From the NCBI GenBank assembly GCA_900551675.1, contig URXH01000010.1, forward strand, positions 1-31,696: a DNA stretch of 31,696 nt, written 5' to 3'. The notes beneath the pieces were generated by a model, which was given only the letters and a program-made list of their open reading frames with translations, was not told the DNA's origin and searched no databases. Positions 14,980-22,705 of this stretch are shown here, one piece after another (the stretch's first letter is position 1; the number at the start of each line of letters is the position of its first letter). Both the position numbers and the translations under genes were made by a program. Origin of the DNA: an uncultured bacterium. GTDB lineage: Bacteria > Cyanobacteriota > Vampirovibrionia > Gastranaerophilales > Gastranaerophilaceae.

Positions 14980-15535
14980 TCCGCCCGCTGAATAAAGCTG
15001 AAAAAACCCATGAGCGTTTTATGGCTTTCCCCTGCTTCTGCCCGGAGTTTACACGTGAGGCATTAGAGGCTCTGCGGGCTTTTGATAAACCGACATAAAC
15101 AGGGGTTATCTCCTGACCTTCTTTAAAACTTATAGAATACAATGTTTTGTCTAAACTGGACCCGGAGATTTCATAAGGTTCGGTGTCAAGATAAGCGTTC
15201 TTGATTACGTTATTGCCGGCACGTATTTTTAACGGCGTGCCGGTTAAATAATAGTAGTTAAGTTCATTTAATGTACCTCTGTCATTTATCGCTATATATG
15301 CCTGTATTGATACAGTATTCGGATTTAAAATTCGGTGATCAGTAATGACTGCTCCGGTCTCAATCGGATGTTCAAACATCTTTGCCGTTACTTCTCCGTT
15401 GAGTTTGTAAATCTCAAGCCCTGTCAGAACTTCCCGCTCGCCGTTATAAGCGGCAAACTTTTTCAATCCCGTGCCTTGCGAGGTTACAAGTAAAACTATG
15501 TTTGTATATGAAAGTAAAGTTGATAATATACTCAT
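14972..15535 (-). CDS. Dit-like tail protein next to the tape measure
   Basis: The 187-residue product (MSILSTLLSYTNIVLLVTSQ start) is beta-rich, with YNGEREVLTGLEIYKLNGEV and IQAYIAINDRGTLNELNYYY, and a basic C-terminus (GKAIKRSWVFSALFSGRTN). Its place right after the tape measure gene is that of distal tail or baseplate initiator proteins. I chose the ATG at 15535, one base after the tape measure stop; an in-frame ATG at 15550 would add five residues and overlap. Its stop overlaps the inserted PH-domain gene tail to tail by 8 bp, so the insertion comes right up to its end. Family is likely but not certain. Confidence 0.65.
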   Translation of the reverse strand: MSILSTLLSYTNIVLLVTSQGTGLKKFAAYNGEREVLTGLEIYKLNGEVTAKMFEHPIETGAVITDHRILNPNTVSIQAYIAINDRGTLNELNYYYLTGTPLKIRAGNNVIKNAYLDTEPYEISGSSLDKTLYSISFKEGQEITPVYVGLSKARRASNASRVNSGQKQGKAIKRSWVFSALFSGRTN

Positions 15536-15536
15536 T

Positions 15537-17168
15537 TTACCACGCTGCATTTATACCGTTGTCAAATTCAGATGCGGTCGAAAGATAGTCAATAACTCCT
15601 TTCGGGTTATTCGTATTCAGGTTAACGTTTAATGTCTGAATACTTGTATTTTTTGAATTTGTATTGCTTATACTACGGGCATTATTAGTATTTGTTGTAT
15701 TCTGCGCTTCGGTTGAATAGTAATTGCTCTGCACACCCGCAGGAACAGAATTTGTTTTATTTGCATTAACTTTTTCCATAACCTCTTTTGCTGTTGTTAC
15801 AACAGTATAAGCACCTGTTACGGGATTTGACATCCCTATCAATTTTTTAAGGGGTTCGGGTATTTTATCCCATAACTCCTGTATTTTTTTTGCAAGTTCT
15901 GCAAATTTACCGCCCAGCCCCTTTAACCAGTCTATTGCGCTTAATACCCATTGTTTTATATTCATAAAGAAATTTTTTATATTTTCTCTTAATTTATCTG
16001 TATCAACACCGAGCTTTTCAAGAATTGTGCCGATTATACTTTCTCCGCCCTGCATAAAAACTATTAAATCATTGATAATTACAATAATTGCGGTTATCGC
16101 TGCAATAATCCAGCCTACAGGTGTACCTAAAATAGATTTGCCCAGAAAAGAAAAGGCTGCACTCAAAAGCATTATTGCCGTTCTTGCACTCAATACAACT
16201 GCCGTAACTGCAATGATTGTCGCAATAATTTTTGTTGCACCTTCATGTTCGGCCATCCAATCTGTAACCATTCTGATAACTTTTGCTACTTTTGTTATCG
16301 CAGGCAGGAGCATTCTTGCAATTGAGGCAAATATGCTGTCTATACCCATGCGGATATCAAGGCTTATCTGCCGGTATTGCCGCATACGCTCTAAATCTTC
16401 TTTTGTATAGAGTTTATACTTTTGAGCACGCTTGAGTTCTTCTGTGTAGGCTTTTGTGCCCTGCATTAAAAGCCTAGCCGTACCCTCATCAATTCCCAAA
16501 GTATTAGCCAAATCCCATTTTGCGGCGTCAGATTTTAGGGTTTCCATACGTCTTGCAACGTTTTCAAGCATTTTTTCTGGGTCTATTGAAATACCGACTC
16601 CGTATTTGGATGCTGCCTGCTCCAGAGCGCCGCCGCCTTGTCCCATTCTCAATGCTTGTGCCTGACTACGCAAGTTTTCTATAGTGCCGGCAGTGCCTTC
16701 TGTCGTACCACCGTAGCGGCGTGCAGCATTACCAAGCACCTGAAGTTTTTCTGCGGCTATGCTTGATCTGTCGGCAAGAAATTGAAGCTGTTCGCCCTGC
16801 TCGTAAAAGTCAAGGCTCTTTTTTATAGTTGCGCCGACTATTGCAAGTCTGGCAACGGTTTTGCCCAGTGCAAGAAAGTTATTTTTTACCTGCAAAAGAG
16901 AATGCTCTGCAGATTTTTTCATGGTTTCAACGCTTGTTTTGAACGTGTCAACCTTGGTTTTGCTTTCCTCAAGCGTTTTCTGAAGTTTTTTGAATTCGTC
17001 AGAGCCTTCCTTGCCCTCATCTTTTAATTTTTTAAGTGCGTCTTCGGTGTCCTTGACCTTTTTTTCGTAAACGTCAAGTTCTTTTTCATTGTGTTTCAGG
17101 TTGGCTTCAAATTCTTTTAAAGTGTCGCTTTCAAAGCCTATTGTAAATACGTCTAATAATCCGGGCAT
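15537..17168 (-). CDS. Tail tape measure protein
   Basis: The 543-residue protein has the expected three-part layout: an N-terminal coiled coil rich in K and E (KDTEDALKKLKDEGKEGSDE region, 10-95), a central part with TMP-like helices (LADRSSIAAEKLQVLGNAAR, then AQALRMGQGGGALEQAASKY), and hydrophobic stretches at about 305-375 (AVTAVVLSARTAIMLLSAAF and WIIAAITAIIVIINDLIVFM) that may insert in the host membrane. The C-terminal ~70 residues are Asn/Thr-rich. It sets tail length and forms the DNA channel. At 543 residues it is short for a contractile tail, implying a short tail. It follows the tail chaperone frameshift product by 3 bp. Confidence 0.85.
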   Translation of the reverse strand: MPGLLDVFTIGFESDTLKEFEANLKHNEKELDVYEKKVKDTEDALKKLKDEGKEGSDEFKKLQKTLEESKTKVDTFKTSVETMKKSAEHSLLQVKNNFLALGKTVARLAIVGATIKKSLDFYEQGEQLQFLADRSSIAAEKLQVLGNAARRYGGTTEGTAGTIENLRSQAQALRMGQGGGALEQAASKYGVGISIDPEKMLENVARRMETLKSDAAKWDLANTLGIDEGTARLLMQGTKAYTEELKRAQKYKLYTKEDLERMRQYRQISLDIRMGIDSIFASIARMLLPAITKVAKVIRMVTDWMAEHEGATKIIATIIAVTAVVLSARTAIMLLSAAFSFLGKSILGTPVGWIIAAITAIIVIINDLIVFMQGGESIIGTILEKLGVDTDKLRENIKNFFMNIKQWVLSAIDWLKGLGGKFAELAKKIQELWDKIPEPLKKLIGMSNPVTGAYTVVTTAKEVMEKVNANKTNSVPAGVQSNYYSTEAQNTTNTNNARSISNTNSKNTSIQTLNVNLNTNNPKGVIDYLSTASEFDNGINAAW

Positions 17169-17171
17169 AAA

Positions 17172-17297
17172 TTATTCCTTTATTGAGGCTTTGGCAATCA
17201 GATATTCATTATATTTGCTGATTGCTTCGGCTTCGTATATGTTCAATGCGTCCTCAAGCGTGTAAACCGTTTTAAGCTCGTTTAGTGTGGCTTTTCC
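17172..17297 (-). CDS. -1 frameshift extension of the tail assembly chaperone
   Basis: Before the short chaperone ORF ends (…LLQAEKPH), the -1 frame is open from the heptamer G GAA AAG (17297-17291) to TAA at 17174-17172. It encodes 39 residues after K162: ATLNELKTVYTLEDALNIYE, then AEAISKYNEYLIAKASIKE. The TVYTLEDALN segment is like the T part of G-GT chaperones of contractile-tail phages. This frame has no ATG, GTG or TTG before the conserved part, so it cannot easily start on its own. The fused product would be 201 residues. The slip site allows AAG to AAA re-pairing in the A site; the P-site GAA to GGA shift needs a wobble pair, so the site is plausible but not canonical. Confidence 0.65.
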   Translation of the reverse strand, partial: GKATLNELKTVYTLEDALNIYEAEAISKYNEYLIAKASIKE

Positions 17298-17776
17298 GCT
17301 TGCAATAATTTGTCCAATAAATCCGTCAATATTCCGGAAAGTCTCGACTCGGCATGGGAGAGTGCCTTTGCCAAGAAAGTCAAGACTTTCCCTTGATTGA
17401 AAAAATCGTAGTTATACTTTAAACACTCGTTTTCGAGTTGCAGAAGTGTATCAAAATCCGGCACGTGGTTATTGATAATCTCTTTTGAAATCAATGGCAC
17501 GTTTGGCTTGTCATCATACATCCTCTGGCAGCAGGAAAGCATTTTTACAACCATTTCTTCTGAAATAGTGTACTGATTAATCAGCGGCAGAATGCCTGCA
17601 GGGATGCGCACAATTACCTCTTGCGCTGTCATACAGGGCATTCTGGATATTAAAAACCTGCACCCGTTAATTGTCACCTCTTTAGGGGCTAAAAGCGCTA
17701 TTGACGACGCTGCATTCGGGGTCTGGCTTACTGTTTTATTAATCTCGTCCTGTTGTTTATTTCTAAACTGGAACAT
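17282..17776 (-). CDS. Tail assembly chaperone (short, 0-frame product)
   Basis: The 164-residue protein lies between the tail tube and tape measure genes, the fixed place for the G-like chaperone that binds the tape measure protein during tail assembly. CRFLISRMPCMTAQEVIVRI and LLQLENECLKYNYDFF are consistent with a DUF-type chaperone for DUF3383-class tails. The C-terminal helix (GILTDLLDKLLQAEK) runs into the frameshift extension. A good SD (AAAGGAG) precedes the ATG. Downstream, a -1 frame continues for 39 codons. Confidence 0.78.
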   Translation of the reverse strand: MFQFRNKQQDEINKTVSQTPNAASSIALLAPKEVTINGCRFLISRMPCMTAQEVIVRIPAGILPLINQYTISEEMVVKMLSCCQRMYDDKPNVPLISKEIINNHVPDFDTLLQLENECLKYNYDFFNQGKVLTFLAKALSHAESRLSGILTDLLDKLLQAEKPH

Positions 17777-17795
17777 CTTTACTCCTTTCTTATAA

Positions 17796-17847
17796 AAGTG
17801 TGAAGGGCTCTACAATACCTCCGCCTCACTCCTCTCCCTTCACACTT
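17796..17847. repeat. 12-bp perfect inverted repeat, 28-nt loop
   Basis: AAGTGTGAAGGG (17796-17807) is exactly complementary to CCCTTCACACTT (17836-17847). It lies in the short gap between the tube stop (17854) and the chaperone SD. No T-run follows on the minus strand, so it is not a simple terminator. It may be an mRNA stability or processing hairpin between two highly expressed genes. Confidence 0.6.
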
Positions 17848-17853
17848 CACTTT

Positions 17854-18294
17854 TTAAATCGCATCTTCAAAGACAAATCCGTAAGTTTTTGTCTTTATTC
17901 TGCCGTCGCCACCGTACTGATAACCTACTGCCCCGTTTTTGATTACTCCGTTGGTATAGGTTTTTGTTACACCTGTTACAGGATTAACTGTTACTATATT
18001 AATAACATCCTTAACCGGAAAACGGTTTCTTGAACCTCTGTTCGCGTCATAAAGGATGTTTAAAAGCGCTTCCTCTTCCGTGTTCGGGATTATCGGTAAA
18101 TTAAATTCAATGCCGTTGACTGTTTTCCAGACAATCAAATCCCCGTTGACACCTGATGCGTTGCCTGCAATTTCTGTATTGCCAGTAACACCTACGTCGC
18201 CGTCTTCCGGAAATGCTGTAAACGAAATCCCCGCTGGAAACGTTATAGACGCTTTAAGCGTAACCGATATGCCTATTGATGATACATCTTGCAT
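17854..18294 (-). CDS. Tail tube protein
   Basis: The 146-residue beta-rich protein (GISVTLKASITFPAGISFTA, then IVWKTVNGIEFNLPIIPNTE, ending KTKTYGFVFEDAI) directly follows the sheath gene, as tube proteins do in contractile-tail phages. Length and the run of alternating hydrophobic residues fit the tube fold, which stacks as hexamers inside the sheath. An inverted repeat separates it from the chaperone. The family (DUF3277-like) is suggested mainly by gene order. Confidence 0.75.
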   Translation of the reverse strand: MQDVSSIGISVTLKASITFPAGISFTAFPEDGDVGVTGNTEIAGNASGVNGDLIVWKTVNGIEFNLPIIPNTEEEALLNILYDANRGSRNRFPVKDVINIVTVNPVTGVTKTYTNGVIKNGAVGYQYGGDGRIKTKTYGFVFEDAI

Positions 18295-18306
18295 TTTTTA
18301 TGTCTC

Positions 18307-19836
18307 CTATATTAGAATATTGCTGCCTTCGACTTTTCTGATTGTGTCGTTCTTAGAGTAAACAAGGGTGTAAACCGCTTTATATATCGTTTTATCCCCC
18401 TGAATTTCCGTTGTTATATTGACAGTGTAGTAGTATCCGTTATTCTGCACCTGATACCACGCCTGCTCGCTGCCTGTCAATTGCGTAATATACGCTTTTT
18501 GCGCGGTTGTTAAGGTCTTGCCTTTTGATATAGTGCCGTTTGTTACGGCTTTATCGCAATTGTCCTGCAAAATAGCTGTTATGGTTGCGATACCGTCAGC
18601 GTTAGCAGAAATGTAATCAAGCGCTAGCTGTGTGTTTAAAATATCTGTTGCAATACAGTCTTTCAAATGCGCTTCGTTATCAAATACCGCTGTGTCTACT
18701 CCGTTTGTGTTGTAGCCGTCCTGATAGAACGCGATAAAAGTACCGGATTTTTGTGTCTGACCGTTGTAGTTGATTGAAAGGCTGTCTAAAGTCTTATAAT
18801 CAATGGTTTCATCATTCAGGCCGACTGATACAGGGAATGCGTCAAACTGCTGGTACATATAACTTTTTACACCGTTCCGGGTATCGTAGTTTGTTGTAGC
18901 AGGCAAAATCGCAGACATTACCCATGCAGGAACCTGACCTGCTACGCCGTAATTTACGTTATAGTTTGCGCATAAACCGTCATACTGCGCAGCAACCTGT
19001 ATGCCCTCTTGATAATTTGACGCACCCAAATCAAAACAAAATCTGTATGAATTGTTTTGCTCTGCTGTCCATGCGCCAATTGCTGCAAGGTTGTCGTAAG
19101 CGTCAGAAGCGTTTACAAATCCGACAGTCAAAAAGTTGTTTGAAATATTGATTGTGTTATTCAAAATATCTGCTGCACTCTGGCCTTCTGTTCCAGGTGA
19201 AAGAATAGGCGCGCTCGCACTATCCCAGCCGATAAGTTTAGAAAGGTCTGTGCCCTCGTCTGCTGCTGTTGCATATCCGATTTGTGCTGCTCCTGTTTCA
19301 CCCCCTGTCAATTGGAAAGCGGAATTAACAGCGTCATAAGTAACGGTTGCAGCAGTCCAGAGTGCACCGCCTGATGTATTTGCCTGTATCGCTGTTTGAA
19401 GTGCTGTTGCGACATCCGCGTAAGTTTCAGCGCTTGAAAGATTGATGCTAGAAATTGAGTATGCAGTTCCGCCCAGATTAACAGTCATTGACCCGTCTGT
19501 AACGGCTTTCAATGTTGCAATAGTTTCAAGCGTTTTAACCGAATACATATAAGGCGCAAGAGCTTCAAAAGAATATCTCATAAAAGATATTTTCTTTGCC
19601 TGTGTGGCTTTTTTGCTTATCCAGCCAAAGTAAGCGCTTGCGATTGCAGCTTCCTGTGACAGCGCACCAGCAAAATCAGCGACATCATCGGATGAAGTGA
19701 ATTCATAAACTGTATTCGCTGCAAATCTGTTGTTTGTTGTCAAAATGCGTGCAATAAGTTCTTTGTAAGCGGCCGCCGCTGTGTCAGCCACCGCAGACGT
19801 TATGGCCACGTACTTTTTCATAGGAATTAATGACAT
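18307..19836 (-). CDS. Tail sheath protein (DUF3383 family)
   Basis: The 509-residue protein is the contractile sheath. It shows DUF3383-like features: VYEFTSSDDVADFAGALSQE, AASAYFGWISKKATQ-type sequence, an inserted beta domain at about 90-200 (SMTVNLGGTAYSISSINLSS, VTYDAVNSAFQLTGGETGAA), then IGAWTAEQNNSYRFCFDLGA and the C-terminal VEGSNILI. Its presence shows that the phage is a myovirus. It has a strong SD (AAAGGAG). It is the longest structural gene after the fibre, tape measure and portal, and lies immediately before the tube gene. Confidence 0.9.
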   Translation of the reverse strand: MSLIPMKKYVAITSAVADTAAAAYKELIARILTTNNRFAANTVYEFTSSDDVADFAGALSQEAAIASAYFGWISKKATQAKKISFMRYSFEALAPYMYSVKTLETIATLKAVTDGSMTVNLGGTAYSISSINLSSAETYADVATALQTAIQANTSGGALWTAATVTYDAVNSAFQLTGGETGAAQIGYATAADEGTDLSKLIGWDSASAPILSPGTEGQSAADILNNTINISNNFLTVGFVNASDAYDNLAAIGAWTAEQNNSYRFCFDLGASNYQEGIQVAAQYDGLCANYNVNYGVAGQVPAWVMSAILPATTNYDTRNGVKSYMYQQFDAFPVSVGLNDETIDYKTLDSLSINYNGQTQKSGTFIAFYQDGYNTNGVDTAVFDNEAHLKDCIATDILNTQLALDYISANADGIATITAILQDNCDKAVTNGTISKGKTLTTAQKAYITQLTGSEQAWYQVQNNGYYYTVNITTEIQGDKTIYKAVYTLVYSKNDTIRKVEGSNILI

Positions 19837-19850
19837 TTTTTACTCCTTTT

Positions 19851-20408
19851 TTAGATTTTATGTATATCAATTGTGAATTTGTCGACTTCCGGAACTGTAT
19901 CAGTCCATGAATTTGTGTATAAATATTCGCATTCGAAAAACGGCATAAGTTCTACATTTTCGCTATCGTCAAGAAAATTCTGGTTTGTTAAATCGCTTGC
20001 CCTGTATTGTGCGTATTTATAACTTTTTAAAAGTTCTATCCCTTTGGGCGACTGCAAATATCTTAGAATTAAATCAAGAACATCTATGCCGTTGAGAGTG
20101 TTTTCATCATCCTTTATTGAACGTTTACGGGCTGCGTGGATACGGATTTTTACTTCCTGCTTTGTGTTATAGGTTTCAACAATCTGTCCGTTTATTTTCT
20201 TATTCGTCCGGTACTGCGCGCCCGCCTGCGGGTTCGTTATGATTGATAAAAAAATTGTAGGCTTTAGAATATTAACATTCAAAACCTGATACAGCTGCCG
20301 CACCTGCCAGCCCTGTATATTGAAATACTTTAAGGCCTCATTAACAATCTCTACAAAGTCTTTAAATATCCCGTTTTCGGTTTTGTAATTAATCAGTGTT
20401 CCGCTCAT
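19851..20408 (-). CDS. Neck/tail terminator protein
   Basis: The 185-residue protein (GIFKDFVEIVNEALKYFNIQ, then LKPTIFLSIITNPQAGAQYR, and LNGIDVLDLILRYLQSPKGI) fits the phage neck terminator family (gp12/LIC_12616-like) found just before DUF3383 sheath genes. It would cap the tail and contact the head connector. Its start overlaps the previous gene by 20 bp, giving strong coupling. Confidence 0.7.
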   Translation of the reverse strand: MSGTLINYKTENGIFKDFVEIVNEALKYFNIQGWQVRQLYQVLNVNILKPTIFLSIITNPQAGAQYRTNKKINGQIVETYNTKQEVKIRIHAARKRSIKDDENTLNGIDVLDLILRYLQSPKGIELLKSYKYAQYRASDLTNQNFLDDSENVELMPFFECEYLYTNSWTDTVPEVDKFTIDIHKI

Positions 20409-20775
20409 TTTTTAACTCAACCATTAAAGCCTTTGTCCAGCCGTTTGTTTCATAATAATTTTTGTTTTCAACAATCTGATACCTGCCGCCATTATATTCG
20501 ATAATATCCGGCTGTAGGCTCTCTGCTAAGCTGCGCATTAGTTCAGGACAAAAGACCGTTTTATAATTCTTGTCTAAGTCAAGCCCCATCTGCTCATACA
20601 TTTTATTAGGCACTGCCTGAATTGAGCCGGTATATACTATAGGGTCAGCATAAGCAGGGATATCGCGCCCATACTCGTCAAGCTCGGAGCCTGAGAACTT
20701 ATAAAACGTAAATTGTTTATTGCACCCTAAAATAGCGGTTGCAGCCATTGCAATCGGTAATAAATTCAATGTCAT
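20389..20775 (-). CDS. Head-tail connector protein, collar type
   Basis: The 128-residue protein has an alanine-rich start (MTLNLLPIAMAATAILGCNK), then FTFYKFSGSELDEYGRDIPA and IIEYNGGRYQIVENKNYY, a small beta-barrel-like pattern of head-tail stopper proteins. Its start overlaps the preceding gene by 4 bp and its end the next by 20 bp. The exact family is uncertain. Confidence 0.6.
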   Translation of the reverse strand: MTLNLLPIAMAATAILGCNKQFTFYKFSGSELDEYGRDIPAYADPIVYTGSIQAVPNKMYEQMGLDLDKNYKTVFCPELMRSLAESLQPDIIEYNGGRYQIVENKNYYETNGWTKALMVELKNERNTD

Positions 20776-21326
20776 TTCATTGTTACCTTATTTTGTACAG
20801 TAGCAAACATAAACCCTGACGCATTCAGCGGCTTGGTGGAACTGTTTTTACTTTTCGATTTATAACTTCTTTCGCGTGCTTCAATCGTGCTTTCAGCAAG
20901 AGACGGCGAAGATATTTTCTTAATTTCTTCCTGTATAACTCCCTGCATCCATAAACCTATACGGTTTGCCGCCTGCTCCATTGTCTGTTTAGCTTCAAAA
21001 ACCCTTAATAATTCTTGCATAACAATTTTGTAGCCCTCAGGACCTTGAATACGCTTTTTGGCATTATCCATAAAAGGGCGTGGAGGAATTACTATATTTA
21101 AATCTTCCGTTGTTTTTTTTAGATGTATTCCGATAAAGTGCAAAAAATTACGCTGTTTTTCGGTTACCGTCTGATGTATATGTGCCCCGTAATTCTGGAT
21201 TGCGGCTATCCCCGCAACGGGGGTGTTATCGTCATATCGGGTATTCTCAAACCAGCCTACCTCAATCTTAAAATCTTTTAATTGACTTGTCAGCTGGTTC
21301 CAGAGTTTTTCGTTCTTTTTGCGCAT
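20772..21326 (-). CDS. Tail completion / virion morphogenesis protein
   Basis: The 184-residue protein contains FKIEVGWFENTRYDDNTPVA and IAAIQNYGAHIHQTVTEKQR, followed by PPRPFMDNAKKRIQGPEGYK. This is the classic pattern of gp10/HK97-like virion morphogenesis proteins (GIA..HEFG, IP.RPF). Such proteins finish the tail end that joins the head. The SD (GAGGG) lies inside the 50-bp GC-rich repeat just upstream. The C-terminus is basic and serine-rich. Confidence 0.75.
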   Translation of the reverse strand: MRKKNEKLWNQLTSQLKDFKIEVGWFENTRYDDNTPVAGIAAIQNYGAHIHQTVTEKQRNFLHFIGIHLKKTTEDLNIVIPPRPFMDNAKKRIQGPEGYKIVMQELLRVFEAKQTMEQAANRIGLWMQGVIQEEIKKISSPSLAESTIEARERSYKSKSKNSSTKPLNASGFMFATVQNKVTMK

Positions 21327-21330
21327 TAGA

Positions 21331-21380
21331 CCCTCACCCGCCCTCCGGGCACCCTCTCCCAGAGTGAGAGGGGATTATTT
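21331..21380. repeat. 50-bp GC-rich double-hairpin repeat, copy 1
   Basis: It begins CCCTCACCCGCCCTCCGGGC and continues to GGGGATTATTT. It contains GCCC-tcc-GGGC and CCCTCTC-ccagagt-GAGAGGG hairpins. It matches copy 2 (21806-21855) at 48 of 50 positions. It fills the whole gap between the DUF4054 stop and the next gene. On the coding strand its end (GGGTGAGGG) is the SD of the next gene. Similar CCCTCACCC/CTCTCCC elements are scattered in many bacterial genomes, so it may be host-derived. Confidence 0.85.
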
Positions 21381-21800
21381 TCAGAAAACCCGTTCAAAGC
21401 TCCCGCCGATATAAAAAGGCACTGAGGTCAACTGTTCTAATAGTGCCAGCAATTCAAGCCCGTAAGGAGTCAATGACAGCCAGTATGACCACTGGTCAAG
21501 GTTTGGTATCTGAACATAACTGACGTTCACTTCGCCCACTGCCGCGCTTGCTACCATACCCGCACCTACGCCACCCGATTGTCCTGACTGGTTTTTATAA
21601 ATCAAAGCGGATAAATGCGCTGTCAAAAGATAGATTGCGTTTTTGCGCATACAATCTTTCAATCTGCCCTTATTTTGAATGCTTATATAGCATTTTGCCC
21701 GCCTGAACGCCTGCGGACAGATGTTTTTGTAATCATCTGTATTAAATTCAGGATATTCAGCGTAAAATTCCGCTAAGCTTACAACTACAACGTTATTCAT
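21381..21800 (-). CDS. DUF4054-like head-tail connector
   Basis: The ATG at 21800 starts MNNVVVVSLAEFYAEYPEFN; the longer frame to 21827 only translates the repeat and is rejected. The 139-residue protein has the DUF4054 pattern: FYAEYPEFN, then helices with RKNAIYLLTAHLSALIYKNQ and a Gly/Ala segment (GGVGAGMVASAAVGEVNVSY), and the end LLALLEQLTSVPFYIGGSF. This family acts as the adaptor under the portal. The SD comes from repeat copy 2. Confidence 0.8.
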   Translation of the reverse strand: MNNVVVVSLAEFYAEYPEFNTDDYKNICPQAFRRAKCYISIQNKGRLKDCMRKNAIYLLTAHLSALIYKNQSGQSGGVGAGMVASAAVGEVNVSYVQIPNLDQWSYWLSLTPYGLELLALLEQLTSVPFYIGGSFERVF

Positions 21801-21805
21801 ATTGA

Positions 21806-21855
21806 CCCTCACCCGCCCTCCGGGCACCCTCTCCCAGAGGTAGAGGGGATTATTT
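21806..21855. repeat. 50-bp GC-rich double-hairpin repeat, copy 2
   Basis: It is identical to copy 1 except for two bases near position 35-36 of the unit (GG for TG order swap). It lies between the 120-aa gene stop (21858) and the DUF4054 start, and provides that gene's SD (GAGGG, 5 bp from the ATG). Being so alike while 475 bp apart, the two copies must be recently duplicated or under gene conversion. Confidence 0.85.
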
Positions 21856-21857
21856 GA

Positions 21858-22220
21858 TTATTCTTCATTTTCAACTTTCGGGGCTTTTTTGCCTTTTTTC
21901 TTGTAATCATCCGGTGTTAAAGGTGCTGATTTGTCCTTTTCCATTTTATCTGCGTGTTTTTCGATATTTGGAGCTATCCCGAAATATTTGACGTGGCCCT
22001 GTTCTAAATGTCTTTGAAAATCTTTGTTTGATTTTAAAATTTCCAGTTCATCTGCTGTAATCTTTGTGATTACCCCTTCCGGTGTTACAAGATTTTTATC
22101 TGTAACATCTGCTCCACCTTTTATTACAACGGTTTGAGCCGGTATGTTTAAATTGTTCAGCCCCTTTGCATATTTGATATAATTCTGTGTATTAGCCAGT
22201 TTTGATAAAATATATGGCAT
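21858..22220 (-). CDS. Small head-region phage protein, unknown function
   Basis: The 120-residue protein starts MPYILSKLANTQNYIKYAKG and has a strand-rich middle (VVIKGGADVTDKNLVTPEGV) and a helix with LEILKSNKDFQRHLEQGH. It ends in a lysine-rich tail (DDYKKKGKKAPKVENEE). It is located among capsid-proximal genes where small conserved phage proteins of unknown role are common. No catalytic motif or membrane segment is seen. Confidence 0.65.
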   Translation of the reverse strand: MPYILSKLANTQNYIKYAKGLNNLNIPAQTVVIKGGADVTDKNLVTPEGVITKITADELEILKSNKDFQRHLEQGHVKYFGIAPNIEKHADKMEKDKSAPLTPDDYKKKGKKAPKVENEE

Positions 22221-22221
22221 T

Positions 22222-22533
22222 TTATTCCCCTTTCAGTGCTTTTAATATATCTGCTTTTTTCATTGAAATAACTTCGATATTGTTTTCGGTAACGTATTTT
22301 TTTAATTCAGTGTAAGCCATTGTGTCAAAATCAGGTTTGATAGAAGCAACAACTCTTTTTTCATCTGGTGTTTTTGCTGCAATCTCTCTGATTAAACCTC
22401 TATCAACAAATGTCGCAAAAGCCGCATCTTGCATGGCTTTCTCAAACTGTGAATTTGTAAGGTTATTCAGACCTTTTTTAATAGTAATTCCGTTAAAAAT
22501 ATTCTTTTCTAAAAATGATGTAATAGTTTTCAT
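22222..22533 (-). CDS. Small phage protein with HeH/SAP-like C-terminus
   Basis: I start at ATG 22533 (MKTITSFLEKNIFNGITIKK), with SD AAAGGG 5 bp away. An upstream ATG at 22563 would add 10 residues and also has AAAGGG-like sequence. The 103-residue product ends with a helix-extension-helix pattern, YTELKKYVTENNIEVISMKK then ADILKALKG, like HeH, SAP or LEM-type motifs in phage head-region proteins. The function is unknown; nucleic-acid binding is possible. Confidence 0.6.
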   Translation of the reverse strand: MKTITSFLEKNIFNGITIKKGLNNLTNSQFEKAMQDAAFATFVDRGLIREIAAKTPDEKRVVASIKPDFDTMAYTELKKYVTENNIEVISMKKADILKALKGE

Positions 22534-22628
22534 AAATTCCCTTTCAAATAAATTCCCTTTCATCTGCGCAGAGGACTATCTAAATAGCCCCTGCGCAAGC
22601 TTATCGAAAGGGGTTATATCTTGGATTA

Positions 22629-22705
22629 TTCGGGTAGTCGCCGGAGTAACGTCCGGCTCCACCTTACGGGCTGGGTTCGCTTCGCTCACACGGCGCCCTA
22701 CCGAA
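22629..22705. repeat. ~77-bp GC-rich element with imperfect terminal inverted repeats
   Basis: TTCGGGTAGTCGCC (22629-22642) and GGCGCCCTACCGAA (22692-22705) are near-complementary ends. Inside is a perfect hairpin GCCGGA-gtaacg-TCCGGC (22640-22657). A further stem GCGCAG.GG/CC.CTGCGC lies just to the left, near 22566-22595. The block is GC-rich against AT-rich surroundings and occupies the gap after the major capsid gene. It may be a small non-autonomous repeat or a structured RNA. Confidence 0.5.

Noticed and set aside
17399..17405. T TTT TTC, a textbook -1 slippery heptamer in phase within the chaperone gene
   Set aside because: The -1 frame right after it is open but reads poorly (QSRESLDFLGKGTLPCRVET), while the 0-frame helix continues sensibly for 35 more codons. 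A slip at 17291-17297 gives a smoother fusion. It is kept only as an alternative.
21801..21827. Longer start for the DUF4054 gene (MPGGRVRVN...)
   Set aside because: These residues are translated from the 50-bp repeat, whose end is a good SD for the ATG at 21800.
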